Shown here: positions 13,458 to 25,470 of the stretch, piece after piece | Layout of the letters: the number at the start of each line of letters is the position of its first letter | Numbering within the stretch: position 1 is the first letter of the stretch | From: Brasenia schreberi | Taxonomy: Eukaryota; Streptophyta; Magnoliopsida; Nymphaeales; Cabombaceae | Reading direction: 5' to 3' | DNA length: 64,000 nucleotides | Assembly: GCA_036023115.1 (NCBI GenBank) | Contig: JAYKKT010000080.1 | Location: 6,895,501 to 6,959,500 of the forward strand | Notes under the pieces: model-generated | What the model was told of the DNA's origin: nothing | Databases searched by the model: none | The model's input: the letters and a program-made list of their open reading frames with translations, nothing else | Position numbers and translations under genes: made by a program

Positions 13458-16015
13458 CTAGTCTCTTATGCCACACTCTTGCAGATAAGGATTGTCCAAT
13501 TGTACATACTTAGACCAAAAGGACTTGTACTTGGCGTGTGCAAGATCCAGCCATGGCTTCTGATTACCATTGTAGTGAATGACAGCACCATGCTCTATCT
13601 CTGTCAGGTTGAGCGCTGGGTCGTACCCAAGTCCAAGAACATGCCATGATCGGTCAAGTGGGTGGGTCAGATTGTAGAAAGTGATGAGTCCGGGAGGCAA
13701 GGTTCCCAGCTTCCAGAGTGTTCGATCCTCATTCTAAACATGATAAAAGAGCATCGGAAAACTTATCAGTATTGCAGATAACAGAAGAAACAAGATACTA
13801 AAGAAGCCCCACATTTTTTTTTTGAGCCCACTAAACATGAATTATCAGAAAGTGCATGCATTGGAATGTATCAAGCCAAAACAAAAATGAGCAAAGGTGA
13901 CAAAGAATAAAAGTCGAATCACGTACCAGGTTTTGCCAGTAATGGTAAATTCCAGTAATATCACGTTTCTTCCACTCTATCAAGTCAAACATGTTCATTC
14001 CATAGGCCCACCCACATGCATTGGGGTCGAAATTCTTCGATATCAATGGGTTTGAAAAGTTGAGATACTTATCAAATCTATGGAAGCTCTCCTTACATGT
14101 CTCAACTGCTCCATTAACCATTCCCTTCAGATCAACATCCCAGAGTGGTCTGAGATCCTTTTGGACAACTATATCATCATCAAGGAACAATATCTTGTCA
14201 AGCTTCGGGAAGACTTGTGGCAGGTAAAAGCGAAGGTGGTTCAGCATTGACAAGTATTTGGGGTTCCTGTACTTCAGATTGTTGTCGGCAGCAGATACAG
14301 TTGTTGGATGGTCAGCTTTAAAGTAGAAAGCCTTCATAGCTGCAGTTTCAAGCTGTCGTAGAACCGGACAGTAGGACGAATTTAGCCATTTGAAATCATC
14401 AACATTGTCAACATGAATATTCACACCGGCTGGTGAGTTCTCAAGGAACCACATCTTCATGGCTGCAAAGTTCAGCTTGTCTGTTACTATGTGGAACACA
14501 TGCTTCTCTGGCTCTTTCGTATTCAAAATGGTTGAGTTGACAACTACAGATGTAGCAAGAACATTATCCGAGAATAAAGCATAATGGTAGAGGTTTGGGT
14601 CTTCAAGCTTTTCTATGGATATTAACTTTTCCTGACTTTGATCATGGGCAAAATAATTGGTCAAGAGACGTAAAGGAAGGCAGTGCAAGCCTTTTGGAAC
14701 TGTTTTTGCAGAGACTTGAGTCAGAAAAGTAGATTGCTTCTTCACTGCATTAATGTTCTCTTCTTCCCACTGCAGCATAGCCCGTAGCCTCCTTGCAACT
14801 TCGGCACAATCGTAAAATTTCTCTTTTGCCAGAGATAGAGTACGGCCCATTTCCTTTGCTCGTTCAAGTGCACTGGATGAATATCACAACTAAGACTAAG
14901 AATTCAAGGGCTAATGTGAAAAAAGATTCTGGACATGTACCTCGGATGCAGTTCAGAATCTGACTCAGCTGCTCCAATGGCACGTTGGTTTTCCTTGATG
15001 CAGCTCATCAAGGAGTTATAAACATGTAGTTTTCCATTGACAAGAGATATGCTTGCATAAACTTTAGCCATTATAATCTGGTCTTTCATAAGTTTCACAA
15101 GAGAATCTGAATTTGGATTGCTATATTCCCGTCTCCATATGCTGTATTTTCCTCGAATAGTCGTGTTGAGCTGCCTGGATCTTTCAATGGCTGCCCTCTG
15201 CACGAGCACCTCAGTTTCCTCACCATTTTGGAGTAACTCTGCAGTTCGTTTGGATTTCCTTTGTTCACGGAGGTACTGCAAAGGAAATCAGCAGGTGGCG
15301 TGCAACACATATCAGTCCATGAAATAAGATTATCATTCACCATGCACATACTCAGGATGTTTCCCCGTGCATGGTATAACATTAATAAAATGTTCCTTCT
15401 GTAACCAAAAAAACATTTTTCTCTTCTACCTGATAAACACCGCATGTTTTGTTTGTGCTTAACAAGGATATAAACTGCTTCTAGAAGACTGCACATCCAT
15501 TGTCATATTTATGGAGGAAATTGACAGCAGCCCCATTGAAACATATAGAGAAGTGCCATGATGCTTAGATTCACAACTTACCCGTCTATGCAGTTTCACT
15601 GGTTTACTTTGTAGAGCTTGAAAGTGATAAGAAAATTTGTCAATTATTTCCTGATGCCATAGATTTGAAGCATGCTCAGTATCATCCAGATCATGATGCC
15701 CAGAGTCCTCTCCTATCTATGCATTATAAGGAAAGATTAACAATGAGCTGACCATAAAAAACTACAGAGAGAAGAGGAAAGTTCTACAGGTGCATCTAAT
15801 TCTAACTTCTTGATCGTTAACTGGATTTAATCTAACAAAGCATATAGTCACATTCACGAAGACGTAGCATGTGCTTTAAGAAACAGAAGAAACAAGAGAT
15901 AATACACCAACTTGGTTTCTCCTAAACGGTAAAACCTTCGCGATGATCCCTTTTGTACATTAATATACAATCCAAGTGTTTTGCAAGATATGTTGCTCCT
16001 TGTTTGTGTGGTCGA

Positions 16016-16105
<90 letters not shown>

Positions 16106-19100
16106 ACCTCATCTGCAGATGATCTTCTATGCTCAGTACTTTCCCAAACCCAAGAATCAGATAAGTCTTTTGCTTTGAACGAAGTTACATGAAGGGCACC
16201 AGATGCATCCATATATAAAGCAGACACTTCCAAATCCTATACGAAGGATAAACAACATCAATTTACAGATTATCAGTCAATCTTAAAGGATAAAGATTTT
16301 GCAGACCTCTGGGCTGTTTGCCTCTTCCAATAATTTGCGTCTTTTAAGGACATTAGCCTGTTCAATGGGCATCAATATGTAGTTGGTCAACAACCTTACA
16401 TGAAACCGAAAGGCAGAACTTCGACTTCTTTGAGAAACAAATAATAAACCACATGACCAGAAATCCAGATGCAATTGCCACGCACAATTATCAAAATTTC
16501 TATGCAATAATTTTCGTAGTACAAAGAGAAGATCAGCTATATGACATACACATTTTGAAAGCAAAAGAATAGTCCCTAGAGAAAAGGATAAATATAAACA
16601 GGAGACAGGCCTTAAAACCTCTAAATCACACTGCAGGCAGGCCTTTATTAAATGTCCTTCATGAGCAGCAGGATTAACCCTGTAATAAACCATAAGCTGA
16701 ATCAGACCAACAGTAATGAGGTTCCAACAGTAGAAATGAGACATGATAGGCAGAATGAAGAAGAAACCAAGTTAACAAGATCACACCCAACTACAACCGC
16801 ACCACCATCTCTGTCTACAAGAGTTTTGCATGAAAAGACTAGGTGAATCTTCCCAAGGCCAAACAGAAGGATGCAAAAACCAAGATCTGCATTGTTAGAG
16901 TAACCTTAAGATCTTCAAGCATGCATTACCATGGAAATACACCTACATCACACGATCTATTGTACTGTTTGTTTTTGGTAGACGTAGGACTTCCTAGACT
17001 AAGCAAAAAAATAGAATAGGGAATGTGGACATAGGAGCACTAGTCTTGCTCAGTTATTGTTTGATAGTGAACAAGTCTTTGACCGTTCTAAATCAAGTCA
17101 AATGTGTTGGCAAAGCAAATTCTTTCCGCTCCTTCCAAAGCAAATTTTCTTAACATCTTTAGATAGGTAGATGTGTTGGCTTTTTTCAGGAAGGAGGATT
17201 AACTACAATGAAATCAAAGCCAACCTATCTAAAGATGTTAAGAAACATATGCATACAAAAAGAAGTAGAACAAAGATTATTGTGATGCCATCTCTATCTT
17301 ACTCTTTGGCAAGTTGTTCCCTTCCCTTGGAATCTCTGCTTAATGGTACAATCTCTCCATCATCCCCTTCATTCTTGCGAACATCGCAAGCCAGAACTAA
17401 ACTGCATTAATTCTAATCAAATTATGCTTCTTAACATTACTGCATACCTAAGGTTTTCTTCTTTCCCTTCCCATGCACCCTGATAACACGTATCATTGCC
17501 ATTGGTACTAAAAACCTTGAAATTTACCTCGTCTAAGGTTCTTGTTTCATTTTCTACACCATTTTAATCTACAAATCTTTTAAAACAGATTTTCCACATA
17601 ACTTTAAGGACTGATGAATGTCAGGTTTAACCCATCCACTTTACTAGATGACATCTGACATTCATAATGCAAGTTGATTAACCGCACCCACTTTGCAAAT
17701 GATTCCACAAAGGTCGTTTTTTAAATCCATGCCCTTCTCAGAATAGACTGAAGAAGCAATGGCTGTTCTGGATGAAGCTCTTGTGCACCTACCCTAGACA
17801 GTGCATTATGTGGTATACAACAACAACAACAAAGCCTTTTCCCATACTAGACGGGGTCGGCTACATGGATTCTTTGTTTCCACATATCCCTATCGTGTGC
17901 CATGTTACCAGTTAACTCACAATAAGCTAGATCATTCTTTATTGTTTCTTTCTAACACTTTTATGGTTGTCCTCTACCTCTTTTAATACTTTCTAAATTT
18001 AGTTTTTCATACCTTCTTATAGGTTCTTTTTTTTATCTTCTTTCTATATGTCCAAACCATCTTAAACCATATTCTCTCATTTTATCCACTATTGGTGCCA
18101 CTCCTAATTTGTTTCTAATAACCTCATTATGTATACGGTCTTTTCTTGTATGACCACTCATCCATCTCAACATCTTCATTTCTATTACAAACATCTTTTG
18201 TACATGCTGATGATTAATTGTCCAACACTCAGAACCATAAAACAAGGCATGCCTAATTGTTGCTCTATAATATTTACCTTTTAACTTTAATGGTATCTTC
18301 TTATCACAAAGAATACCTTATGCTCCTCTCCATTTTAACCAACCAACATTAATTCTATGTGTAACATCTCTATAAATTCTTCCATCACTCTGAAAAATTG
18401 ACCCTAGGTATTTAAAACTTTTCTTTTGGGGATGCAATGTGTGCTAATTTTAATTTTTATGTCCTCTGAAGTAACCAAATGGTCAAACCTATATTTCATA
18501 TATTCTGTCTTTGTTCTACTAAGTCGGAGGGCTTTGCTTTACAATGTTTCTCTCCGTAGTTCCAATTTTCTATTAACTTTTTTCTTAGACTCCTCCACTA
18601 ACACAATGTCATCTGCACCAAGGTACTTCATTTTGAATATGTTTTGTTAACTCATCAATCACCATTATAAATAAGTATGGACTTAAAGTTGATCCTTGAT
18701 GTAACCCAATATTAACTTCAAAGAAGTCTGTCATTCCTTCATGAGTCCTCACACATGTTTTTGCACCATCATACATGTCTCTTATAAGGTTAATGAATGT
18801 CAATGGGATACCTCTTTTTTCCAAAGTTCTCCAAAGAACCTCCCTCGATACCCTATCATAAGCTTTTTCTAGATCAATAAATATCATGTGAAGGTCTTCT
18901 CATAAGACGTCTCAAAAGGTGAATCGCTTCAACAATAGATCTGCCTGGCATAAATCCAAATTGGTTCTCTGTTGTACTTAATACTTGTCTTAACCTACGT
19001 TCGATAATTCTTTCCCATAATTTCATAGTATGGTTCATTAACTTGATACCTCGATAATTCACACAATTCTGAATGTCTCCCTTGCTCCTATATATGAGTA

Positions 19101-21996
19101 TAAGTGTACTCGCTCTCCATTCCTCGGGCACCTTTTGGTTTCTCTATATTTCATTAAATAGTCTTGTGAGTCATATGATTCCTATTTCTCCTAGTATTTT
19201 CTAAACTTCTATAGGAATATTGTCTGGTCCTACCGATTTATCACCCTTCACATGTTTAATAGCCTTTTTTACTTCATTCTTTTGAATGCATCGGTAGAAA
19301 TTTTAGTTTATATACTTTTCTAATTTGGCTAACTCTCCTAAGCTAATACTAACATCTTTATTTTCACTAAAAACTTATAAAAATAGTTTTTCATCTGTTT
19401 CTTATATCATTATTTGTCACTAGAATTTTTTCATTTTTGTCCTTCATGCATCTAACATAATTAAAATCTTTAGTTTTCTTATCTCTAGCACTAGCTATCC
19501 TAAAAATATTTCTTTCACCCTCTTTTGAGTTGAATTTTTTATATAAATCCTCCCAAATTTTAGCTTTTGCTTTATTGACAACCTTTTTTGCTTCCTTCTT
19601 TGCTTTCTTATAAGCCTCCAAAGTTTCACTAGTTTTCTTAGCATAATGTAATTTGTAACATGCCCTCTTTGCCTTGATTTTATTTTGCACTACTTCACTC
19701 CACCACCAAGCTTCTTTTTGTGCCAGTACACCTCCCTTAGATACACCTAGCATAATGTAATTTGTAACGTTACATGGTATGCTTGCAGAAATTGTTTATG
19801 CTAAAAAAACCATGTATCTAAGTACCTTCATATTAGTTCTTTTCCTCTTTTTGGGCTTCAAACATTGAGAGCTTGATTACACGATCGATATTGTATCCTA
19901 CCACCAGGTGCTAAAGCTTGGTTTTTCTTACAATTTGTTGTAGGACAAATAAATAAACATTATAAACCAATATGGAGTAGCTCTAGTTCAACAGCTAGTT
20001 GGTACTACCATCATTATATCTGACAAAGTCAAATTTGATAAAAAATAGATCGAACAGTGCCAAATCTAATGGTCTCAAAGTGGCTTGCTCAAAGCTAACA
20101 CTAGTTGCTTCAGTTTTTCCCTGTTTAAACACACACACACTCACTATGTTAATGCATTACTGGATTTTGCGCTGAATGATCATGCTTAGGTTTAACTCAT
20201 CTTCAGGTGGACAACAAAAGGTGCCTGATTCAGATTCAGGTTAGAACAATCTAGACAAATGCCTGATACCATTTATAGACCTACAGAATGTCCCTCGTGG
20301 TTTGTTCATCAAGGGAAATATTTGAGAAGCTGAAAATGAAAAACAATCTGGTTTTTCTTCCTGGAAAAACACACAACGGACAGAGAACCCTAGTTATTGT
20401 AAGATGTATTATGATTGTTATGGTGTTCAGAACCATTTGAGCCCCCCCTATCAAAAGAAAATCAATGGATGGAAGGATGAGGATAAGACAAAAGAAAGGG
20501 CATTACCTTTTTGTCTTGGCATTTGTCCATGGTGGCACTCTCTTTCTTCGTGTTAGGATGAAATTTCCTCTCTATTTTGTTCACTCTATCTATTTTTTCT
20601 TTTCGTTCTTATTATAGAACAGTATCTTGATTGCCACTATGAATTTCTTTGAGCTAATTCTTTGAGCTTCTGATTTCTGCTTGTGGTGATTTTATATTCA
20701 GTTTCTTTGACACCTTTTGTTGATCGATGTTTGGTTTTGAGTTTCTTTAAATATTGTCGCTCTTGTCAATTTTATTTTTCACGTTGATGATCTGGTTTGA
20801 ATTAGAAACATGTAGTCATATTCATGTTTCAAAACTCAGGTGCCAATATTGATGCATATCACGGATGTGGATTTTGGGTTGAAGCGTACATTCATTTGTC
20901 AATAATCAAACACAGTAAGATGACCTTTTGTTTGCTTCTTTTGTTTCTTGATCCCTTTCCATATTTCACCTTCCTTGAAGTATTTTCCATCAACCATGAT
21001 TGACCAGTTTGTGTTATGAACGTGAGTCTGCTGTCCTCAAAGTTGTATATTTAGTACCGAGTAATCGCTAGAACCACTGCGAGCTTGTTCACCAACATTT
21101 GTCCCACCGACATGGCAGGCAAATGCCGCAAATCTGTACATAAACATTATAGTTTAAGAAGTTTTTCCTCGTTTAAAAGTGAAAGAGGTGATTGGATTAT
21201 ACATTTCGCACATAACTTTCCCAATGTTTCACATGTCTATATCCAGCTTAACTGAAACATGTGGTGAAAGGATTCAACCACCACTATCCAGATCCGTCGG
21301 AAACGAGCTCAAGAGATAATCCAACAACAATTTCATTGAGTAAACCACTAACAGCATACAGGAGCATAGAAAAATCCGCCTATTGGGTAATGAGTACGAG
21401 TATTCAAAGTTATGTGTGTATTGCTTATACATCTGAAGATCTAGATGCTACGCATCTCCATTTTCCATTGTCAATCTACACCACCTCACACAAAAGGAAA
21501 CGATAGAAAGAGAATCAGATCCAAACCTCTTCACGACATCGGAATCCGTGGACAAGGTAGCAGAGAAGGCGCCGGTCTTGTCTTCCTCTCTGGGCGGGCT
21601 CAATGCCTCCTCCAACTCACCACTCTCTTCCGCATTCGCCTGCAATTGCCGCCCTGAATCATAAAAGTGGGACCGTCAACAGAAAAATACGCGAGATCGC
21701 ACGACGTGAACGACAATCGGCGACTCAAAACAACCGGAAACTAATCCGAGTACCATACCGAGATCTCAAGATCAAATCCCGAAAAAACCGAGATCTCTCC
21801 GATTCATAGATACATCAGCAAGATCTATTGCTTAATTCGACCGTGCAAGACGCCAAATGAACGATCAAGAACCTTATCTAGGTATAGCCACAGAGCGAGC
21901 GAGAGCGAGAGCGAGAGAGAGAGAGATCGCACCATTGAAAGGCAACAGATAGATAAGCAAGAGCAGGAAGAATGCAAGACGAACCCGCCACTTCAT
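13458..21996 (-). CDS. GAUT3: galacturonosyltransferase, GAUT3-like (GT8)
   Basis: GAUT proteins are Golgi type II membrane enzymes of the GAUT1-related family that builds pectin homogalacturonan. Nine coding exons read in phase: 21996-21933, 21653-21527, 16679-16619, 16357-16307, 16236-16108, 15716-15582, 15275-14941, 14872-13927 and 13733-13458, giving 707 residues. Exon 1 encodes a short basic start and hydrophobic anchor ([17 protein letters not shown]). The stem carries [19 protein letters not shown]. The GT8 domain has [27 protein letters not shown], the metal-binding [12 protein letters not shown] (about residue 532), [13 protein letters not shown] and, near the end, [11 protein letters not shown] with [13 protein letters not shown]. 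No stop or frameshift was found. GKYSIWRR and [17 protein letters not shown] point to GAUT3 rather than GAUT1 or GAUT4 (comparison from memory). Exons 3 and 4 are the least certain, though their phases fit. The 4847-bp second intron contains a LINE. Confidence 0.9.
16021..16102. repeat. (GA)41 microsatellite in a GAUT3 intron
   Basis: An uninterrupted GA tract. On the gene's strand it is (CT)n, beginning a few bases after the donor of exon 5 (GAG/GTTCATC at 16108/16107). Confidence 0.97.
17819..19769 (-). mobile_element. RTE-clade LINE copy 2, inside GAUT3 intron
   Basis: (TTG)n 3' end at 17819. Minus-strand pieces of RT ([33 protein letters not shown]), the [19 protein letters not shown] stretch and an upstream [19 protein letters not shown] region, separated by stops and frameshifts. 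It is 5'-truncated, lacking the endonuclease. Flanks resemble each other imperfectly: TTATGTGGTATAC at 17806-17818 and TTACATGGTATGC at 19770-19782. It lies in sense orientation to GAUT3. Confidence 0.88.
19783..21526 (-). other. rest of GAUT3 intron 2
   Basis: AT-rich intron sequence between the LINE and exon 2. No additional exon was recognised; exon 2 (phase 2) joins exon 3 in frame without one. Confidence 0.55.
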
Positions 21997-22260
21997 CACG
22001 ACAAGATTCAATCAGGGGTCAGGGTAGCGCAGGCGTCGAATAAACGACGGCTTTCTTCTTCCCCGTTCTGGAATCTGGCGCAAAGTGCTACAGCTCCGCG
22101 GGCTGATGGTGGTAATTTCCGGCACGAACCGACCCGAAGACGACACGAGAAACTTAAGATCTTGTGAACAGGCCTGAACTTTCTTTTTCTGTTACCGATT
22201 TCGTGTCAAGAAAAACTTCCAAGTCAAGAATCAAGCAAGATTTGTGATTTATGGTAGTTA
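21997..22260 (-). promoter_or_regulatory. GAUT3 5' leader/promoter side
   Basis: GC-richer stretch upstream of the GAUT3 start, without an open frame of known family. No specific element is claimed. Confidence 0.35.
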
Positions 22261-22265
22261 TCCAA

Positions 22266-22373
22266 AAGGGCATAACTCACTGGCTAAGGGGTTGGCTCTC
22301 ATGAAAGGTCAGGAGTTCAATACCCCGACTGTACATCTAGTAGGTGGCTGCCTCACTCAAGAAAAAAAAAGTA
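22266..22373 (+). mobile_element. tRNA-derived SINE, copy 1
   Basis: Box A-like TAACTCACTGGCTAAGGGG and box B-like GGTCAGGAGTTCAATACCC at tRNA spacing, followed by an unrelated tail (GTGGCTGCCTCACTC) and an A-run. No tRNA cloverleaf can be folded, so it is a SINE rather than a tRNA gene. Confidence 0.8.
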
Positions 22374-22556
22374 GTTCGTGTCAGGCATAGTTTATGTCAA
22401 CTAAGACATGGATTATTGGAAGGCATCTTTAATTGTATTGTGCTGATATTTACATATAAATCAGTGTTATGTTTAGCTCAAATACGTGTGTCCTGTCCAT
22501 AGCCAAATTCTAAGATGTTACGTACCCATACACATAGAGAGAGAGAGAGGGGCATC

Positions 22557-22741
22557 CTAAACACTTAATCTTTTATAAACATTTCTATTATTTAATGTTT
22601 GAGATCAATAATAAAGATTTGAATTAAAAGTATGATTGTACTTTTTATACTTTACATCAATAATAGAAATCAAATGATAGATATGCTTATTTAAAATTAT
22701 GCACTAAAAATATATTATGCATCTAGGGCTCCCTCCTTCCT

Positions 22742-22793
<52 letters not shown>
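22557..22793 (+). mobile_element. microsatellite-bordered element, family E copy 1
   Basis: A ~185-bp AT-rich segment between a (GA)n run (22540-22552) and a (CT)n-(TA)n run (22742-22793). Its core AATAATAAAGATTTGAATT recurs at about 48400-48425 on the opposite strand and, diverged, at about 51375. Confidence 0.6.
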
Positions 22794-23072
22794 GTGCGTC
22801 TGTGTGTGTGTTTTATGTTTGAATAATTATTCATCTATTAATTTATCTTAAAGATCCTTAATACGAGTAAATCATGTGGGAGATACACAATAATCTTGGA
22901 TTGCAACTATTTAGGACCAAGGTAACATGGGAGGAGGCTTTGTAACAACGATAATTATTGATATTTCAAGGTTAATCTAATTATTCATTAACTAATCATA
23001 TGATCAAGAACCGATTAGAAGTACCAAATGAAGTCACACCAAATTCTTAGCATTGGCCTGCATGAATTTTAA

Positions 23073-23283
23073 GGGTTGTTTGATTACGAGTCTGGGACCA
23101 TAAAACTGTTGTTGCAGTCCCAGTTCCAGCGGCCCAACCCCAAGTGTGAGCAGCTAATGGGTCTCATAAACAAGTAAAAAGTGGTGTCGTATAGTCCCAC
23201 TTTTTACTGCATACCAATTATTACTAGGCCTAGGATTACAAAAGTTTCAATTCTGTAGGCCCAAGACTCGATCAAACAGCCCA
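23073..23283. mobile_element. MITE with GGGTTGTTTGAT terminal inverted repeats
   Basis: The left end GGGTTGTTTGATTACGAGTC pairs with the reversed right end GGGCTGTTTGATCGAGTC. About 210 bp, no coding capacity. A second element at 43754-43902 has the same kind of ends. The target duplication was not resolved. Confidence 0.75.
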
Positions 23284-23329
23284 AGGTAATGGATCTCTCG
23301 GTCATACACTTCGGTTTAGATCTTGAATT

Positions 23330-23830
23330 CCAGTTCCTACGATTCAGTTGATCTTTCTTTCAAGGATTGAAGATTACAAAGAGCCAACCTTGCTACGCTC
23401 TGGATCCACATATCTTTTCGGGAAGATGAAAAGCACTCACCAGAGTTGGGTAGAGATGGCCGGTTTTGGATAAATCGAGACCAACGGGTTCAAATTGCCG
23501 CTTCTGCTTCCACTTGAACCCAGAAACTGAACCTAACTGGTCCCCCTCTGGTTCCTGATCCTGTTTTGGTTCTGTTCCTTCATGGTTTTGGTTCTGGACA
23601 AGCTTGGTTATGTTTTCATTTGAATAAGTCCAGTAAAGACCCGAACAACTAAATTGTGGTTTCGAATCGTCGGTTCTACACCACCAGTTCCACTTTAGCT
23701 CCTCGCTACGTGGGACTACGTTCCCATTCGAGTTCCAACTAGTTTCGGCGGTGGTTAGGATCAGGTTCAGTCCACCAGAGCGAGCCACCTACAGAGTTGG
23801 GTAGAACTAGATACAACCCAATTAGCAGGA
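23330..23830. repeat. GGTTCC-rich repeat, copy 2
   Basis: Dense GGTTC/GAACC words (for example TGGTTCCTGATCCTG and TTTTGGTTCTG). The minus-strand open frame 23788-23393 through it resembles no protein family and is taken as accidental. Confidence 0.45.
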
Positions 23831-24990
23831 TCCAATTCAAAAACCTACACCTAGAGTTAAATTCCCAAACCCGTATCAAACCAAATCTACAGACCTATAT
23901 CGTGCCCAAAACGAAATCCATATCAAAATCTGACCTTGTCCAACCTCATCCATGAATGAACTTAGGCTAGTTCAGGTTGAACTCCGGCGGCAGGCTCCTA
24001 CTTGGTGGTGAATTTCATCTGTAACAGATCTTCAACCAGACGCAATTTAAAGCAAACAAAATGGAAAAGATCACATCAAGGACACCCCGTAGCATGCGAA
24101 GCTCACCTTGTTTGAGCTAAATGACTCACAACGATGCATTGATCGACCCACATTCTCCACTTAATTATAAATTCTGGATTTGCATTTTAGTTTTATTTTG
24201 AGCTAAATGACATAATTCTTTTTGAGTTAAGCTTGATTCTATCAAGATTCATGTATACAATGTGATGGGAGGGATTATTGAAGACTACTTATGATCAACA
24301 AACAAGAAAATCTTATAAAATTAGTGATCTCAGTCTTATAACTTGCAAACCATTGATTTTTTGTGGCTTTTCTATTCTTATTAAACTTGGTTCACTTAAT
24401 AGTGTGGTTATCAAGCAAAATATTATTTATTCAAGTGTTCAATCACAATAATCGACGCACTTCAAAATGCTTTTCGCGTGTCTGTCGACTTTTTTCGAAC
24501 TCTTTTTTATAATTTCATAATTATAGCCATTGGTGCTAATCACTACGAAAGACTCAATCTTCAATAATCAAAGACACTGTGACCATAACCAAAAGAGACT
24601 CAATCTTCAATAATCAAAGTCATTGTGACCATAACCAAAAGACTCGATCAATATGATACAAGGTTTGCCTACCAGTGATGGATCTACATTGAGCCGAGAT
24701 GGTGCGTTTGCAATTCAAAATTTTGAAAATTAACATAAAGTTTATAGCCGACGGTGGGATCCATGGGCTATAATACATAGTTCGCCCAGCCGAACACCAT
24801 TCAAAAGGCCCCAAAAGAGTTTCTAGATCCGCTGCTATTGCGCACTATATCTCGAAGTCTTAGACAACTTGCTTGCCTTCTAATATTCGACAACAGTTTC
24901 ACGATGTACCCGTTTTAGACCTAAATAATAGATTTTAACGGGATATTTTCATGACATATTCACTTAAAACAAAAAAAATCTCATACTTTA
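23831..24990. other. intergenic with a 46-bp tandem duplication
   Basis: GACTCAATCTTCAATAATCA starts at 24551 and again at 24597. Otherwise AT-rich with no gene. Confidence 0.6.
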
Positions 24991-24994
24991 ACAT

Positions 24995-25315
24995 AGGCGT
25001 GTAATTAATCAACCCCAGTTCGAGTATAGCCAAGCTGGACTCAGCTCATTTCACGACTTAAGCTATATTTAAGCAGCTTGAGCTCAAGTTCACTAGGCCA
25101 CTTTAAGCTTCTTGGGTTAATTACAATTTGGGATTAGTCTATAACATATGTAAAACTTGATTAGGTTTGCGAGCTACACGAGCCGAGACTAGTGAGCTCG
25201 AGCTTACCACGCTCATATGTTCAAGCTCAACTCATGTTCAGCTGAAGCTCGGCAGCGCCAAGCCGAGTTTGAGTGCCTCGTGATAGCTTGGCTCACTAAC
25301 ACGTCTATTTTGATG
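24995..25315. mobile_element. AGCTCGAG-rich non-autonomous element, copy 1
   Basis: Ends read as GGCGTGTAATTAATCAACC on the left and, reversed on the right, GACGTGTTAGTGAGCCAAGC. The interior is full of AGCTCAAGC/GAGCTCGAGC words. Related copies are at about 31200-31800 (split) and 38200-38505. This resembles widespread plant non-autonomous hAT-like elements with a GGGTGTAAGTGAGCCGAGC end. Confidence 0.55.
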
Positions 25316-25369
25316 GGAGATTTTCCTTCTCAAAGCAAGAATTGAGTGTATCACTGGTAACGTTGCTAT

Positions 25370-25470
25370 TTTTTTTGTTACAAGAAGAAGCCGAAGCCTA
25401 ACACCACCCACACATGCACCCTCTGGAAGTCGAACTCCCCACCGGCAGTAGCGGCCCTAGAGAGCCCTGG
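25370..25470 (-). mobile_element. tRNA-derived SINE, copy (minus)
   Basis: On the minus strand: box B-like GGGGAGTTCGACTTCC, then TGTTAGGCTTCGGCTTC and an A-run. Shares the GGCTTCGGC 3' module with the other SINE copies. Confidence 0.7.

Noticed and set aside
22266..22340. tRNA gene suggested by box A and box B
   Set aside because: The stems do not pair as a cloverleaf, and the same sequence with a foreign tail and A-run recurs through the window; it is a SINE.
23393..23788. 131-residue minus-strand frame
   Set aside because: It runs through a GGTTCC-rich repeat, has no recognised domain and is probably accidental.
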